Part shown: positions 1 to 9,340 of the stretch, one piece after another
Numbering within the stretch: position 1 is the stretch's first letter
Layout of the letters: each line of letters opens with the position of its first letter
Assembly: GCA_013349585.1 (NCBI GenBank)
Contig: DUZG01000016.1
Location: forward strand, 1 to 33,081
Length of the DNA: 33,081 nt
Direction of reading: 5' to 3'
From: Nitrospinota bacterium
GTDB lineage: Bacteria > Nitrospinota > Nitrospinia > Nitrospinales > VA-1
Made by a program: the position numbers and the translations under genes
Notes under the pieces: generated by a model
Told to the model about the DNA's origin: nothing
The model's database searches: none
Seen by the model: the letters and a program-made list of their open reading frames with translations, nothing else

Positions 1-335
1 AACCGAAGAGGGGGGGGGGGGGGCCGTCCGGGGTCTTTTGTTTCTAACGCTTCAAGTAAAAATTTTTCGCGATCGGTAGAATTCATTTCAGATTCTTTGG
101 CTGCATCCAATAATTGTTTGAATGTTAATGAGTCGTCTAAATGACTCAGATATTGGACAAGCTTGGGAGAAGAAGAACCCGAGGCGGTTCGGGTGGAAAT
201 CGCTATTTCTTTTTGTGAGGTGTAACGAAATAATAGAGGCTGCAACGTTGCAAGAAAAACGGGGAACGGCTTTTGTTCTTTACAAAAAGAGTCGAGTTTT
301 TGTTTCAAGCCCTCAGATATTTCAAAACCAAACAT
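1..335 (-). pseudogene. NRPS condensation-domain fragment (5'-truncated, open at window edge)
   Basis: An open frame starts at ATG 335-333, just after the purM stop, and runs off the left edge. Its product resembles the C-terminal half of a non-ribosomal peptide synthetase condensation domain: a FEIS-EGLKQKLDSF stretch, then LLFRYTSQKEIAISTRT (the usual 'LL-RYSGQEDIVVGTP' region), then TFKQLLDAAKES (the usual 'SFRELLARVRE'). The upstream half with the catalytic HHxxxDG motif is absent, because purM lies directly before it. No good ribosome binding site is seen. At 10-23 the minus strand has 14 C. In the present frame this gives a proline run and then LR. With one C fewer the frame reads P-L-F-G, like the 'DPSRxPLFQ' segment expected there, so the gene looks frameshifted. 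The family call rests on pattern recognition only. A related acyltransferase of the condensation superfamily is possible. Confidence 0.5.
10..23. repeat. G14/C14 homopolymer tract
   Basis: Fourteen consecutive G on the plus strand, lying inside the condensation-domain-like frame of the minus strand. The length decides which frame follows. Such tracts slip easily during replication and are also prone to sequencing or assembly error. Confidence 0.85.
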
Positions 336-346
336 AAATGGGTAGG

Positions 347-1435
347 CTAAGTAGTAAACCGACTGCCTTTCCCGATGAGTTGTTTTTCCGGCAAGGAGAC
401 TTCTTTACCCTGACAGCCTTCTACCTGACCAATTACCTGGCAGGAAAGGTCATTATTTTTGCAGATTTCAGTGACGGCCTCCACCTCATTAGTGTCTTCC
501 ACAACGAGGCAAAATCCTGTTCCCATATTAAAAACCTCAAACATTTCCGCTTCGCTCACTCCACCTCTATCCTGAATCAGGTTAAAAATTTCAGGAACCG
601 GTTGCAAGGTATCTATTACAAATCGGATATTGTCGCATTCCACACGGTTGAGGTTGCAAAATCCACCACTGGTTATATGGACCATTGCTTTAAGGTCGAT
701 GCCCGAGTCCAGCATTTCCATAACAGGTTTGACATATATACGAGTGGGTTCTAATAATGCTTCGCCTAAAGTCTGCCCAAGAAACTCTTCGTAATCGTTT
801 ACGCGTGATTTCTGTTCTTCCATGGAGTCGCCCAGCAAAACACGTCGGGCCAATGTCAGGCCATTAGAATGAACACCGCTGGATTCCAACCCAATAACTA
901 GGTTACCAGGTTTGATATCTTTACCCGTATTGACTTTATCGAGAGAAACGTAACCAATACAGGCACCGATGAGATCGATACCGGAGATGATTTCCTTGAT
1001 CTGTGAAATTTCGCCGCCGGAAATGCTTATACTTGATTGTCGTGCGCCTTCCGCCAACCCTTGGCCTAGCTGGTCAAAAACTTCCGGATCGGTATGCGAA
1101 CAGGCAATATAGTCAACCATGCTCACCGGACGTGCACCAACGCAAATGACATCGTTCACATTCATTGCCACGCAGTCGATGCCAATGGTGTCATAGCGAT
1201 TGAGTAGCTCGGCGACAATGATCTTTGTTCCAACCCCATCTGTGCCAAAGGCAATGCCTTCACCGTTACCCAGATCAATGACATTGGCAAAATATCCAAT
1301 GTCGGCTGCAAGAGGGTAGCGGTCGCTGAATTTGCGCGTTGGTAAAACATGTTTGAGTAATCCAGAAAGTGCAGTCTCTGCACCTGTACTGGAAACACCG
1401 CTCTGATCGTATTGGGCTTTTTCAGATTTAGTCAT
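347..1435 (-). CDS. purM: Phosphoribosylformylglycinamidine cyclo-ligase (AIR synthetase)
   Basis: Catalyses ATP-dependent closure of the imidazole ring of FGAM to give AIR, the fifth step of de novo purine synthesis, in the cytosol. The 362-residue product is slightly longer than typical PurM (about 345). It carries the N-terminal signature FGTDGVGTK at residues 63-71, which binds the nucleotide, the VAMNVNDVICVGARP segment, and the ISGGEISQ and GLESSGVHSNGL glycine-rich segments of the PurM/AIRS fold. The start overlaps the tail of the broken sensor kinase, and the kinase frame appears to have read into it after losing its own stop. The gene ends in TAG, 11 bases before the truncated condensation-domain frame. 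No lesions are seen, in contrast to both neighbours. Confidence 0.96.
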   Translation of the reverse strand: MTKSEKAQYDQSGVSSTGAETALSGLLKHVLPTRKFSDRYPLAADIGYFANVIDLGNGEGIAFGTDGVGTKIIVAELLNRYDTIGIDCVAMNVNDVICVGARPVSMVDYIACSHTDPEVFDQLGQGLAEGARQSSISISGGEISQIKEIISGIDLIGACIGYVSLDKVNTGKDIKPGNLVIGLESSGVHSNGLTLARRVLLGDSMEEQKSRVNDYEEFLGQTLGEALLEPTRIYVKPVMEMLDSGIDLKAMVHITSGGFCNLNRVECDNIRFVIDTLQPVPEIFNLIQDRGGVSEAEMFEVFNMGTGFCLVVEDTNEVEAVTEICKNNDLSCQVIGQVEGCQGKEVSLPEKQLIGKGSRFTT

Positions 1436-3118
1436 AAAATTATCTTGGTTTCGTGGATTATATTTCGGCGATTATCATACCTTGGAGCGGAGCAACAATC
1501 AATTAGCATTCCTGAAAATTGGATATCAAGACACTGAATAAAGGCTCTATTTAATGGGGCTGTTGCTGGTAAAACTACTTGAAAAATAGATCCTTCACCA
1601 AGAGAACTTTCAACCAAAATTTCTCCCTTATGGCGCTCTATAATTTTTTTGCAAATTGCAAGCCCCATACCTGTTCCTTCATAGGCACTTCTTCCATGCA
1701 ATCGTTGGAAGGGTTTAAAGATTTGTTTCCTATACTTTTCTTCAAAGCCTATTCCATTATCTTCAATATATATATGAATCTTTCCCTTACCGAATGATTT
1801 TTCATGAATATTTACAACGGGTGGAACACCTTCTTTATGTTATTTAAGAGCGTTGCTCAGCAAGTTTTGAAATAGTTGCTTCATCTGAAACGGGTCCGCT
1901 TCAAAATTCAAAATATCTTTATACTCAATGGTTCCTCCCGATTCTGAGATGCTTGCGTCGAGATCTTCAACTACTTCTTTCAATATTTTTTGCGTATGAA
2001 TATATTCAAATTGACGGCCTGAAGATATTTTTGAATAACCCAATAAGTCATCAGTAAAGACCTGCATTCGTTCAGAGGCTTTTTGCATACGCTCAATATA
2101 ATTCCTACTCTTTTCGTCTAGATTTTTTGTTCGCTCCAACAACAAGTCACCAAAAATAATTACCTTTAGAAGGGGTTCTTGCAAATCATGGGATGCTTTA
2201 GTGTCTCTGCATGAACCATCACTCTTTCTTCAGCCAGTTTTCGTTGATTAATTTCATGAGTCATTTTCAGGTTGGCTCTTTTAAGATCTTCTGTTCTGCA
2301 TAAATGTCTATAACCCATATAAGATAGAGTTCCGCAAAAAATCAAAACCGATAACCCTTCCCATAAAAGGTAGTAAAAAGGATACCAACCCAATTTGGGA
2401 GAAATTGACAATAGCCATTTTTCATTTGCAACTTGGATCTCAACAGACACGGGGTTTTCTAAGGTTTCTCTATCGGATTGGGCAATGATTATTTTTTATC
2501 ATTTATGGGAACAGCATTAAATAATTCAAAATGGTAATTTTTAGATACCAACCCGTGAATGTCTACTATTGCTAATAATTGTGACAATTCAATTAGAGTT
2601 GTTGTGAACCCCCAAAAATTATTTTCTCCCGTTTTTTCATTCTGAAGGAATACCGGATATCGGCCTACTATCGCGACTCCTCCCTGTACTAGATTGAACT
2701 TACCCTCAACCACTAGCTGTTTGGTTTCAATGGCAGTTACTGCCTTGGAGTTCTTTTCCAGGTCAAGCCCGGTTGCTGGCTCGTTTCCCTTTAGCGGAAA
2801 TATCTTACGAATGATGGCGTCAGGGGCCAATTGAAGATTGCTGATTCCGCCATACCGTTTGATTAAATCTGCTGCTACGCTATCAAAATTGGGGAAGGAG
2901 CTACTCTCTTTTAATATTGTGGCAAGAGCTAAAGTTGCGGAAAGGGAACGGGAAAGTTGCTTCTCTATAGATTAAGTATGGGAGCTGGCAATCTGAGTTG
3001 CCAAAGCGCGAGATTCAAGCTCTCTTTGACTTTCTAATAAATAGATAAAAAAACAGCCGATGCCAAATTACAATAAAAATATTATTGCAACTTTAAAAAA
3101 GATTAACTTATTAATCAT
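1432..3118 (-). pseudogene. CHASE-domain sensor histidine kinase, degraded
   Basis: Reading three frames together restores an N-terminal membrane segment, a periplasmic CHASE-like sensor (about 2490-3040), a second membrane segment (about 2340-2400), a HisKA domain with the phospho-acceptor motif ASHDLQEP near 2185, the N box (LFQNLLSNALK, near 1850, and DNGIG) and the G2 box GTGMGLAICKK near 1660. Lesions are two in-frame TAA stops in the first 50 codons, a one-base frameshift at the A6 run (2492-2497; A7 would restore the frame), a frameshift with apparent short deletion just before the phospho-acceptor His, and a TAA after SNALK where relatives have F or Y. The last 40 codons are probably read-through past a lost stop into the purM start. 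The inferred start is ATG 3118-3116. The ligand is unknown. It cannot produce a working kinase as written. Confidence 0.88.
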
Positions 3119-3293
3119 AGATTACATTATCAGAAATTTAGAACATTATTATAATAGATGTTTCAAATTTACCGCGGATTCATCTGGACAACGTTGGAAG
3201 GAGCATGCACTTCCTCTTCATAAAATTGTTGCAGAAGGGGGGGCACCTGAGGGTCTGTGTTTTGAATCAGGGCATGGATGCAAGACCGGCTGA

Positions 3294-4781
3294 TCAATCG
3301 GTATGGCAATTACGATTTTTCACAATAGCCGCAAAGCATATTGCCAGATTGACAGCTAAACCTATGATACCGGAATGGATGCCACTCACGCGGCTCCAAT
3401 CAAATGCAATTAAGATAAGTGTTACCGCAAGGCCCGCCAATAGACCCGTAATTACCGTGCGGGCACTCAACGACCTGCTATGAACACCCAGATATATAGC
3501 GGGCACACATTGAATTAATATTTCAAATTTGATTTTTAATAATTGTATTAAGTTTCCCTCATAAGCCAGAGCCGCCCAAACTAGCGGGATCATCAAAACC
3601 CATGTTATGCATTTGCCTACACGAGTCAAGTGTGCCTGATCGGCATCAGGGCAAAAGGTTTGGCCATAAAGATCATGTGTGATCATGGAACTGATACTAA
3701 GAAGGGCAGAGTCTGCTGTTGACATCACTGCTGCCAACAACGATGCAAAGATAATCACCACCAACCAGTATCCAAAAGCGGACTGCTGCATGATTTGCAG
3801 ACACATTTTGGTCAACACCGTTTCGGAGGGGATAGGCCCACTGCCTGAAAAATCCCTTTCCAAATCAGGGAGGTGGGCCGCCATGAGTAGCCCTATCATC
3901 ACAGAGACCAAGGCGGTGATCAGTGGCATGAAAGCCATGGCTGCTAAAGAGCGTTTGAGAACACCAGCATTTCTAGCAGCATAAACCCTTTGGATCGCTT
4001 GTGGATAAATGGCTGCGCCCAGTCCTACCAACAGAACAAAACTTATCCAGTTTCGGACTCCATCTCCGTCAGGAGGTTTTATTTTATGCAATGTTTCCGG
4101 ATTGCTCGCCAGCTTTTCAATCGCATCGGGAATACTTCCTAATTGAGAAAATGCCAGACCCATCAAGATGATGAATCCGATCAGCAACATGCCACCTTGA
4201 ATAGCATCGGTCCAGGCAACACTTCTCATTCCTCCCAAAGATTCATAGACCAACATAACCAATGCAAGCCCGACCACCCCTGCCCACATGGGAACTCTCC
4301 CTTGCGAAATTCCCGCGAACGCAGTTCCCAGTGTTCGCATTTGCGCGAGGGTAAAGTTTCCCAACGCATAAACCATAATCAGCGTTACCAGAATCCTCAA
4401 AGCCTGGCTTTGATACCGATGGTAAATAAAATCACCGGGGGTCAGAAACTGGTTTTCACGGCTCAAACGATAAAGTTGTGGAGCGAACAATAAATAACAA
4501 ACAACGATTGCAGTCATAAAGTGAACACAGACCAAAAAGCTCAATCCATTTCGATATGTCGCACCGCTGAATCCTAATAAAGTATTGCCACTGTATTGTG
4601 TTGCATAAAGCGTGAGAAAAAGAATCGTAAATCCAAGACTACGCCCTGCGAGAAAAAAATCCTGCATGCTGTCTTTTTGTCTTTGCCTATAAGCATAAAA
4701 ACCAATGCCAAGAAGACTTAAAACATAAACCGCAATAAAGATTAACGCACCGGGACCAAAAGGTAAGGATTCAGTCATCAT
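3294..4781 (-). CDS. Sodium:solute symporter (SSF family)
   Basis: A polytopic inner-membrane transporter of about 495 residues with roughly 12-13 hydrophobic helices. SSF features visible are the N-terminal FFLAGRSLGF, the Na+-site region ATQYSGNTLLGFSG, VAWTDAIQGGML (the conserved 'TD-IQ' motif) and STADSALLSISSMITHDLYG in the later helices. It presumably imports an organic solute with Na+; the substrate cannot be read from sequence. The open frame reaches GTG 4790, but the tandem ATG at 4781/4778 overlaps the end of the upstream small gene (...GATGACTGA) and is the more likely, translationally coupled start. The small upstream protein resembles known SSF partner subunits. Confidence 0.9.
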   Translation of the reverse strand: MMTESLPFGPGALIFIAVYVLSLLGIGFYAYRQRQKDSMQDFFLAGRSLGFTILFLTLYATQYSGNTLLGFSGATYRNGLSFLVCVHFMTAIVVCYLLFAPQLYRLSRENQFLTPGDFIYHRYQSQALRILVTLIMVYALGNFTLAQMRTLGTAFAGISQGRVPMWAGVVGLALVMLVYESLGGMRSVAWTDAIQGGMLLIGFIILMGLAFSQLGSIPDAIEKLASNPETLHKIKPPDGDGVRNWISFVLLVGLGAAIYPQAIQRVYAARNAGVLKRSLAAMAFMPLITALVSVMIGLLMAAHLPDLERDFSGSGPIPSETVLTKMCLQIMQQSAFGYWLVVIIFASLLAAVMSTADSALLSISSMITHDLYGQTFCPDADQAHLTRVGKCITWVLMIPLVWAALAYEGNLIQLLKIKFEILIQCVPAIYLGVHSRSLSARTVITGLLAGLAVTLILIAFDWSRVSGIHSGIIGLAVNLAICFAAIVKNRNCHTD

Positions 4782-4989
4782 CCGGATCACGCCAAATCCG
4801 AAGAATCACAAAAGCAATAAACAGACTGGTAAGGATGCTAATTAAAAGTGCAAATACCGCCCAGGCTGGGACTCCAAACCAGTTTCCTGTTATGGGCCAG
4901 ATGGGGATCATTGCCAATAGTAGGATGAAAATTCCAATCCCCACCCAGGGGACTCGGACAGGATCTACAAAGTTATTTTTATTTTTCAT
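4771..4989 (-). CDS. Small two-helix membrane protein, SSF-transporter partner (DUF3311-like)
   Basis: A 72-residue protein with two hydrophobic helices (about residues 15-30 and 42-63) and an acidic tail ending RDPDDD. Its stop overlaps the start of the symporter gene, so the two are almost certainly co-translated. Short two-helix proteins of this layout (DUF3311 and similar) are commonly encoded directly upstream of SSF symporters and are thought to be subunits or assembly partners. The family name is tentative; the context is the stronger evidence. A purine-rich stretch (GGATGAG) lies before ATG 4989. Confidence 0.75.
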   Translation of the reverse strand: MKNKNNFVDPVRVPWVGIGIFILLLAMIPIWPITGNWFGVPAWAVFALLISILTSLFIAFVILRIWRDPDDD

Positions 4990-5143
4990 TAGAGTTTCTC
5001 ATCCATAGTAAAAGGCGTTGACATCCTTCTATTCCACCGGGCATGAGGCCCCCTCGCACCTTAGTGGGAGGGACAAGGATCTACAGTAAAAAGCACAACA
5101 ATTTCTTTTAGCTCTACGGGGATAGACCCCTACGCCAAGTGGC

Positions 5144-6574
5144 TTAAGGGTAGATACCCATGGTTCGATAGCCCGTGTAGATTTTTTCTATTGCCAATGC
5201 CATTGCTGCTGTTCGGTAGTTGGTAATTTTATCGTTGGACCAGAACCGTTCACTAATTTCCTGAAATGCTTTGCGCATGGTATCGTCGAGACCGGATCGA
5301 ACCAGATCAAGTTCGCTCGCTCCCTGGCTCAATTTTTCTATTAACTCTTGAGGAAGCTTGTTTCCTGTTTGCTCTATTGCTTTAATGATGAGTTCGCTTT
5401 GCGATTCTTCATAGCGCCTCTGCATACGACCGAAGCGGATGTGTGAAAGATTTTTGATCCATTCGAAGTAGGACACCGTAACACCACCTGCGTTCAAATA
5501 AACATCAGGAATGATAACGGTCCCCTTTTCTTTAAGTAAAGATTCGGCAGCAAAGGTAACAGGTCCATTTGCTGCTTCGGCGATAACCTTTGCTTGAATA
5601 TTTGCTGCATTGGTACGGTTTATCACGGCTTCCATTGCTGCAGGGATGAGAATGTCGCATTCCTTCTCGAGCAAAACTTTACCGTCTTCAAAATACTGTG
5701 CTTTTGTGTAGCCCTTAACCCCACCCTTATTTCCTATTTTATATTGATAAACGTCTTGAATGTCGATGCCATTAGGGTCATACAAACCACCATCCCATTC
5801 TAGGATAGCAATGATTTTCGCCCTGTCTTCATCCTGCAAGATACTTGCGGTGTAGTAGCCAACATTTCCTAATCCCTGGATAATGACAGTTTTATCTTCC
5901 AGCGAATTTCCTTCCAACTTGGCATTTTTAACATCTTCCGGGTGACGAAAAAATTCACGCAGACCAAACACAACGCCACGTCCTGTAGCTTCTACGCGTC
6001 CCTGGATGCCTCCCATGCTTACTGGTTTTCCTGTAACACAGGCAAGGTGGTTAATATCGCCTGGGCGGTGTGAAGCGTAGGTACTGACGATCCATGCCAT
6101 CTCGCGCTGACCGGTACCCATATCGGGTGCAGGGACATTGGTGGACGAACTAATATAATCTTTTTGAATCAACTCATAGGCAAAACGCCGAGTAATGCTC
6201 TCCATCTCATCGCGTTCATATTTTTTCGGGTCAATGAGGAGTCCGCCTTTGGACCCTCCAAAGGGAACATCGACTAAAGCACATTTATAGGACATCAAAG
6301 CCGCCAAGGCTTCTACTTCATCTTGATTTACATTGGGGGCAAAACGGATTCCACCTTTTGCCGGCAATCTGTGGTCGCTGTGAACCGCTCTCCAACCAAT
6401 AAACGTCTCAATCTCTCCTTTTATTTTGACGGGGAACCGAACTTGATAAACGTTATTAACATTTCGGATGTACTTTGATATTCCCTCGGGGATATCCAGC
6501 GTTCCCATAGCCATGTCAAAGGAGAGATTGACACTTTCTCGAAAGCTTACTTCTTTATCAGCGGGTAGAGACAT
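5144..6574 (-). CDS. gdhA: Glutamate dehydrogenase (Glu/Leu/Phe/Val dehydrogenase family)
   Basis: Reversible NAD(P)-dependent deamination of glutamate to 2-oxoglutarate and ammonium, linking nitrogen assimilation to the TCA cycle; cytosolic hexamer in the family. The 476-residue protein has the substrate-binding lysines in PAKGGIR (K73) and MSYKCAL (K97), the catalytic lysine in the PFGGSKGG signature (K109), and a Rossmann motif GLGNVG at 234-239. The C-terminal part is somewhat longer than in minimal 420-residue enzymes. A leucine or phenylalanine dehydrogenase is less likely given the length and signature. Start ATG 6574 is preceded by an AGGGGA ribosome binding site. A structured 220-base leader separates it from gpmA. 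Confidence 0.95.
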   Translation of the reverse strand: MSLPADKEVSFRESVNLSFDMAMGTLDIPEGISKYIRNVNNVYQVRFPVKIKGEIETFIGWRAVHSDHRLPAKGGIRFAPNVNQDEVEALAALMSYKCALVDVPFGGSKGGLLIDPKKYERDEMESITRRFAYELIQKDYISSSTNVPAPDMGTGQREMAWIVSTYASHRPGDINHLACVTGKPVSMGGIQGRVEATGRGVVFGLREFFRHPEDVKNAKLEGNSLEDKTVIIQGLGNVGYYTASILQDEDRAKIIAILEWDGGLYDPNGIDIQDVYQYKIGNKGGVKGYTKAQYFEDGKVLLEKECDILIPAAMEAVINRTNAANIQAKVIAEAANGPVTFAAESLLKEKGTVIIPDVYLNAGGVTVSYFEWIKNLSHIRFGRMQRRYEESQSELIIKAIEQTGNKLPQELIEKLSQGASELDLVRSGLDDTMRKAFQEISERFWSNDKITNYRTAAMALAIEKIYTGYRTMGIYP

Positions 6575-6701
6575 AATCGTTTTCCCCTAATAGAATTTTA
6601 GAATCCGCATCCATCTGTTTTTTTTGGATGAGGGACTTCATAATTGCGGTACATAGATGATATATCGAGATTCATATAAAGTCGAGCCAGAGAATCTGAC
6701 C

Positions 6702-6743
6702 CTGTCGGCTCTGCGCCTGACGGTGAAGTATTTCCACCGACAG
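6702..6743 (-). promoter_or_regulatory. Structured gdhA leader with overlapping inverted repeats
   Basis: CTGTCGG at 6702-6708 is the exact reverse complement of CCGACAG at 6737-6743. CGGTG at 6721-6725 is the exact reverse complement of CACCG at 6735-6739. The two right arms share bases 6737-6739, so the full pairings compete. The element lies between the gpmA stop and the gdhA start, in the presumed gdhA 5' region. No U-run follows, so it is not a plain terminator. A role in attenuation or as a protein-binding site is inference only. Confidence 0.4.
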
Positions 6744-6796
6744 TGTGCAAGGAGGAATGTTTCTAACTAGAAAAAGTTTTTTATCAGCCCGATGAG

Positions 6797-7552
6797 TTAT
6801 TTCTTGTTACCGCGAGTAGCTTGGTTGGCAACCGCATCGGCGGCCTTTTTTGCAGCTTCGGGGTCACCTAGGTAGTAGTGCTTGATGGCTTTTAAATTTT
6901 CATCGAGTTCGTAAACCAGTGGAATTCCTGTTGGAATATTTAATTCCACAATTTCTTCATCGCTCACCTGATCGAGATGTTTCACCAACGCCCGCAAGCT
7001 ATTCCCATGCGCACAAATCAAAACCCTTTTACCCGCTTTAATAGAAGGTACAATCTCGTCTAACCAATGCGGTATGAAACGATCTACTGTGTGTTTCAAG
7101 GCTTCTGCTTTAGGAAGCAACTCTGCAGAGACCTGAGCATAGCAGGCATCTTTGGAAGGAAGGCGTTCATCGTCATCAGGCAAGGGAGGAGGCGGCGTTG
7201 CATAACTGCGCCGCCAAATTTTTACCTGTTCTGCACTGTGCTTTTCTGCTGTTTCTGCTTTATCCAACCCTTGCAGGGCACCGTAATGTCTTTCGTTGAG
7301 TTGCCAAGAGCGAATGACGGGAACCCACATCAGATCCATTTTATCTAGAACGATCCACAGAGTTCGAATCGCGCGTTTCAAAACGGAGGTGTAGGCCAAG
7401 TCAAAAGTAAAACCTTCTTTAAGAAAAAGGTCACCGGCCGCATTGGCCTCTTTTCTTCCCTGATCGGTCAGGTCGACATCGGTCCAACCGGTAAACCGGT
7501 TTTCCAGATTCCATTGACTTTGACCATGCCTTAAGAGGACCAATTTATACAT
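6797..7552 (-). CDS. gpmA: 2,3-bisphosphoglycerate-dependent phosphoglycerate mutase
   Basis: Interconverts 3- and 2-phosphoglycerate in glycolysis and gluconeogenesis. The 251-residue product matches the usual length of the cofactor-dependent enzyme. It has the phospho-histidine motif LRHGQSQWN (H9), the substrate segment [12 protein letters not shown], the catalytic acid in LNERHYG (E87) and the second active-site histidine in [10 protein letters not shown] (H182). The lid segment between the LNERHYG and AHG motifs is long (KAETAEKH through [13 protein letters not shown]), as in true dPGM rather than in small histidine phosphatases. The start is ATG 7552. The 220 bases downstream form the gdhA leader. 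Confidence 0.96.
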   Translation of the reverse strand: MYKLVLLRHGQSQWNLENRFTGWTDVDLTDQGRKEANAAGDLFLKEGFTFDLAYTSVLKRAIRTLWIVLDKMDLMWVPVIRSWQLNERHYGALQGLDKAETAEKHSAEQVKIWRRSYATPPPPLPDDDERLPSKDACYAQVSAELLPKAEALKHTVDRFIPHWLDEIVPSIKAGKRVLICAHGNSLRALVKHLDQVSDEEIVELNIPTGIPLVYELDENLKAIKHYYLGDPEAAKKAADAVANQATRGNKK

Positions 7553-7919
7553 AATTCCATTCTCTCCCTATCCGGTTGCTATAAAAAAATTTCCAGTAAA
7601 TTTTTGCTATTTTACCTTTGATTAGAAAATTAAAAATAGTTTTTCTGATAAAAATTCCGTAATAAATCCAAAAGTTCCTAACCCCAACTTATAAACTGTT
7701 TTTAAAAGTTGGCTCTGCATCCCACCAATAGGGGATATCATTTCAATGCCAAACGCAAGAAACCGCCAGGAATTTTATCATAACATATTGATTTTTTTGA
7801 TGTTATAAGTCATATTGTTTACATTCATCAATTGGAATATTATAGAATAATAAGTCGAGGCTTAAGTTATGCTCCCGTCAATTAAAAGGTTGGCTTATTC
7901 TGGAGAGAAGTAAGCGGAT
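7553..7919. other. Intergenic region between divergent gpmA and the HD-GYP remnant
   Basis: About 370 AT-rich bases with no convincing gene. They must hold the gpmA promoter on the minus strand. A 7-bp inverted repeat, ATAACAT (7780-7786) with ATGTTAT (7800-7806), flanks a T-rich loop. A short ATG frame at 7869 stops after 14 codons. Confidence 0.5.
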
Positions 7920-8904
7920 AATAGATTCAACTGCTCATTTTTACAGTGAAATTAATAGCGGTTTTTAAATAAATCCTGCGACCAAGGCTTTGAAATATCG
8001 TATTTGGCCGAATACGATTATAACGACCTGCCTATATTCCGCAAGTTTGTCCATTACACCCCAGAAAATCACGAAAAAATAAAAAAATGATGGAAGGGGA
8101 CGACTGCATGGAATTTTTCATCCATGAAACTGACCTCATTCGTTACTATAAAGATTTTAAAATAAAAACTTTATCGGATGCCTTGGAAAATGGGGAATCC
8201 TCAAATAATATTTTGAGAACATTGGCTCCTCTCGGATTCTACGAACCCTTGAAAACCTCATTAGCACCATTCAAGATTCATGGCTCATGGTAAGTTGGAA
8301 TTTATAGACGTATTTCTTATTATCAGGAAGGATGATCACTCTTATACGCTTTGTACCAATACGGGTATGTACTGCCTGGCTTTAGCAAATAAATTGCAAA
8401 TGAAACCAGAAGCGGTAAGGGAAATTGGTTTGGGTGGGATGCTTTTCTCCATCGGCAAAAAAATATCCCCTATAATGTAATTTTAAAAAAAGGGGAGTTG
8501 TCACCGGAAGAATTCCAAATGATTCGCAAACTTCCCTCTGCAACAATAAAAATTCTCAATGACATGAAATCTTACAGCGAAAATATTATGAAAATGGCTG
8601 TAGAACACCGTGAAAAATTTGACGGCACGGACGGGATACCCCTTCCAAATGAAGGAAAAATTCATTATACGCCCGGGTAGTTAGCATCATGGATGTGTTT
8701 GGAGCTTTGACAGCAGCACGACAAAACCGCAAGGCATTTACCCCCTTTACCGCAGCAAACGAAATGAAAAACAATATGATAGGCTATTTTGATACCCGAA
8801 TCCTTATAAAATTCCTGGCCGATGCAGCGGCAGCAAAAGTAGCTCCAAAAAAACAGATACAGCCAACGCTTAATATCGATGAAATGTTAAAGTCTCAGCG
8901 TTAA
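7920..8904 (+). pseudogene. HD-GYP domain (c-di-GMP phosphodiesterase-like) protein, degraded
   Basis: Pieces in several frames join into one protein: an N-terminal segment (AEYDYNDLPIFRKFVHY near 8000-8055, then DDCMEFFIHETDLIRYYKDF), followed by an HD-GYP domain. Recognisable parts are VREIGLGGMLFSIGKK (relatives have LLHDIGK), ILKKGELSPEEFQMI, EHREKFDGTDGIP (relatives have HHEKFDGTGYP) and MDVFGALTAARQNRKAFTP (relatives have DVFDALTSDRPYRKA). The catalytic HD pair is replaced by F-S and the GYP triad is gone, so even a repaired frame would be inactive. Lesions include a one-base loss in an A run (8081-8087; A8 would restore the frame), frame changes near 8285 and 8470-8485, and a stop after HYTPG. 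The true start is uncertain. The family normally degrades c-di-GMP. Confidence 0.85.
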
Positions 8905-8970
8905 TCCCCCGTTTTTTTCATATCCCGTTTCGTTAAAAACATAGTAAAATAAAAGATACCGACACTAACC

Positions 8971-8978
8971 AAGGAGAG
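8971..8978 (+). promoter_or_regulatory. Strong ribosome binding site before a TTG start
   Basis: AAGGAGAG sits five bases upstream of TTG 8984. No ATG or GTG in the frame has comparable spacing, so this site decides the start of the following gene. Confidence 0.75.
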
Positions 8979-8983
8979 TTTCT

Positions 8984-9340
8984 TTGTTCCTGGAAATCGA
9001 ATCTAACCCAAATATTGAGCGAAACTTCGACATGATATATCGAGATGTCAGCCCTATCCGCGAATTGTATTGCATCAAATATAATATCGACGGCAAGGAA
9101 CAACCGGTACAAATCACCGGTTGGGATGCAGACACCAATACACCTTGCTCTGCCTATGCATGCAAAGTAGAAGAGTCGGGAGATGGAATCGCCTTGCTAA
9201 TTTATGGAGGGTCTGGAGGGGTGCGTATGAAATTACTCGAAGACGAAACCAAATGGAATACCCAATCGACCGAACAATGGGGAGACACCCACCTCGTATA
9301 TCCTTCCAATAGTTTTGCGGTCTACAAGGACGAGCTTTAA
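8984..9340 (+). CDS. Hypothetical 118-residue cytosolic protein
   Basis: I do not recognise this gene. It begins with TTG behind a strong AAGGAGAG site and encodes an acidic soluble protein without signal peptide or membrane segment. Notable stretches are SPIRELYCIKYNIDGK, QITGWDADTNTP and a glycine-rich LLIYGGSGGVRMKL, which suggest a compact beta-rich fold. The frame is clean although the HD-GYP remnant lies just upstream, so it is probably under selection. It is convergent with tlyA, and the two stop codons overlap in the shared TTAA at 9337-9340. Confidence 0.75.
   Translation: MFLEIESNPNIERNFDMIYRDVSPIRELYCIKYNIDGKEQPVQITGWDADTNTPCSAYACKVEESGDGIALLIYGGSGGVRMKLLEDETKWNTQSTEQWGDTHLVYPSNSFAVYKDEL

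Noticed and set aside
122-754. Plus-strand open frames at 122-337 and 338-754.
   Set aside because: They are opposite-strand shadows of the condensation-domain fragment and purM, without ribosome binding sites or protein-like motifs.
3679-4493. Plus-strand frames of 101 and 116 codons within the symporter gene.
   Set aside because: They are shadows of a clearly conserved transporter on the minus strand.
5117-5131. GGGG-CCCC hairpin after gdhA as a terminator.
   Set aside because: The stem is only four to five pairs and is followed by TAAAAG rather than a U-run, so support is too weak to list.
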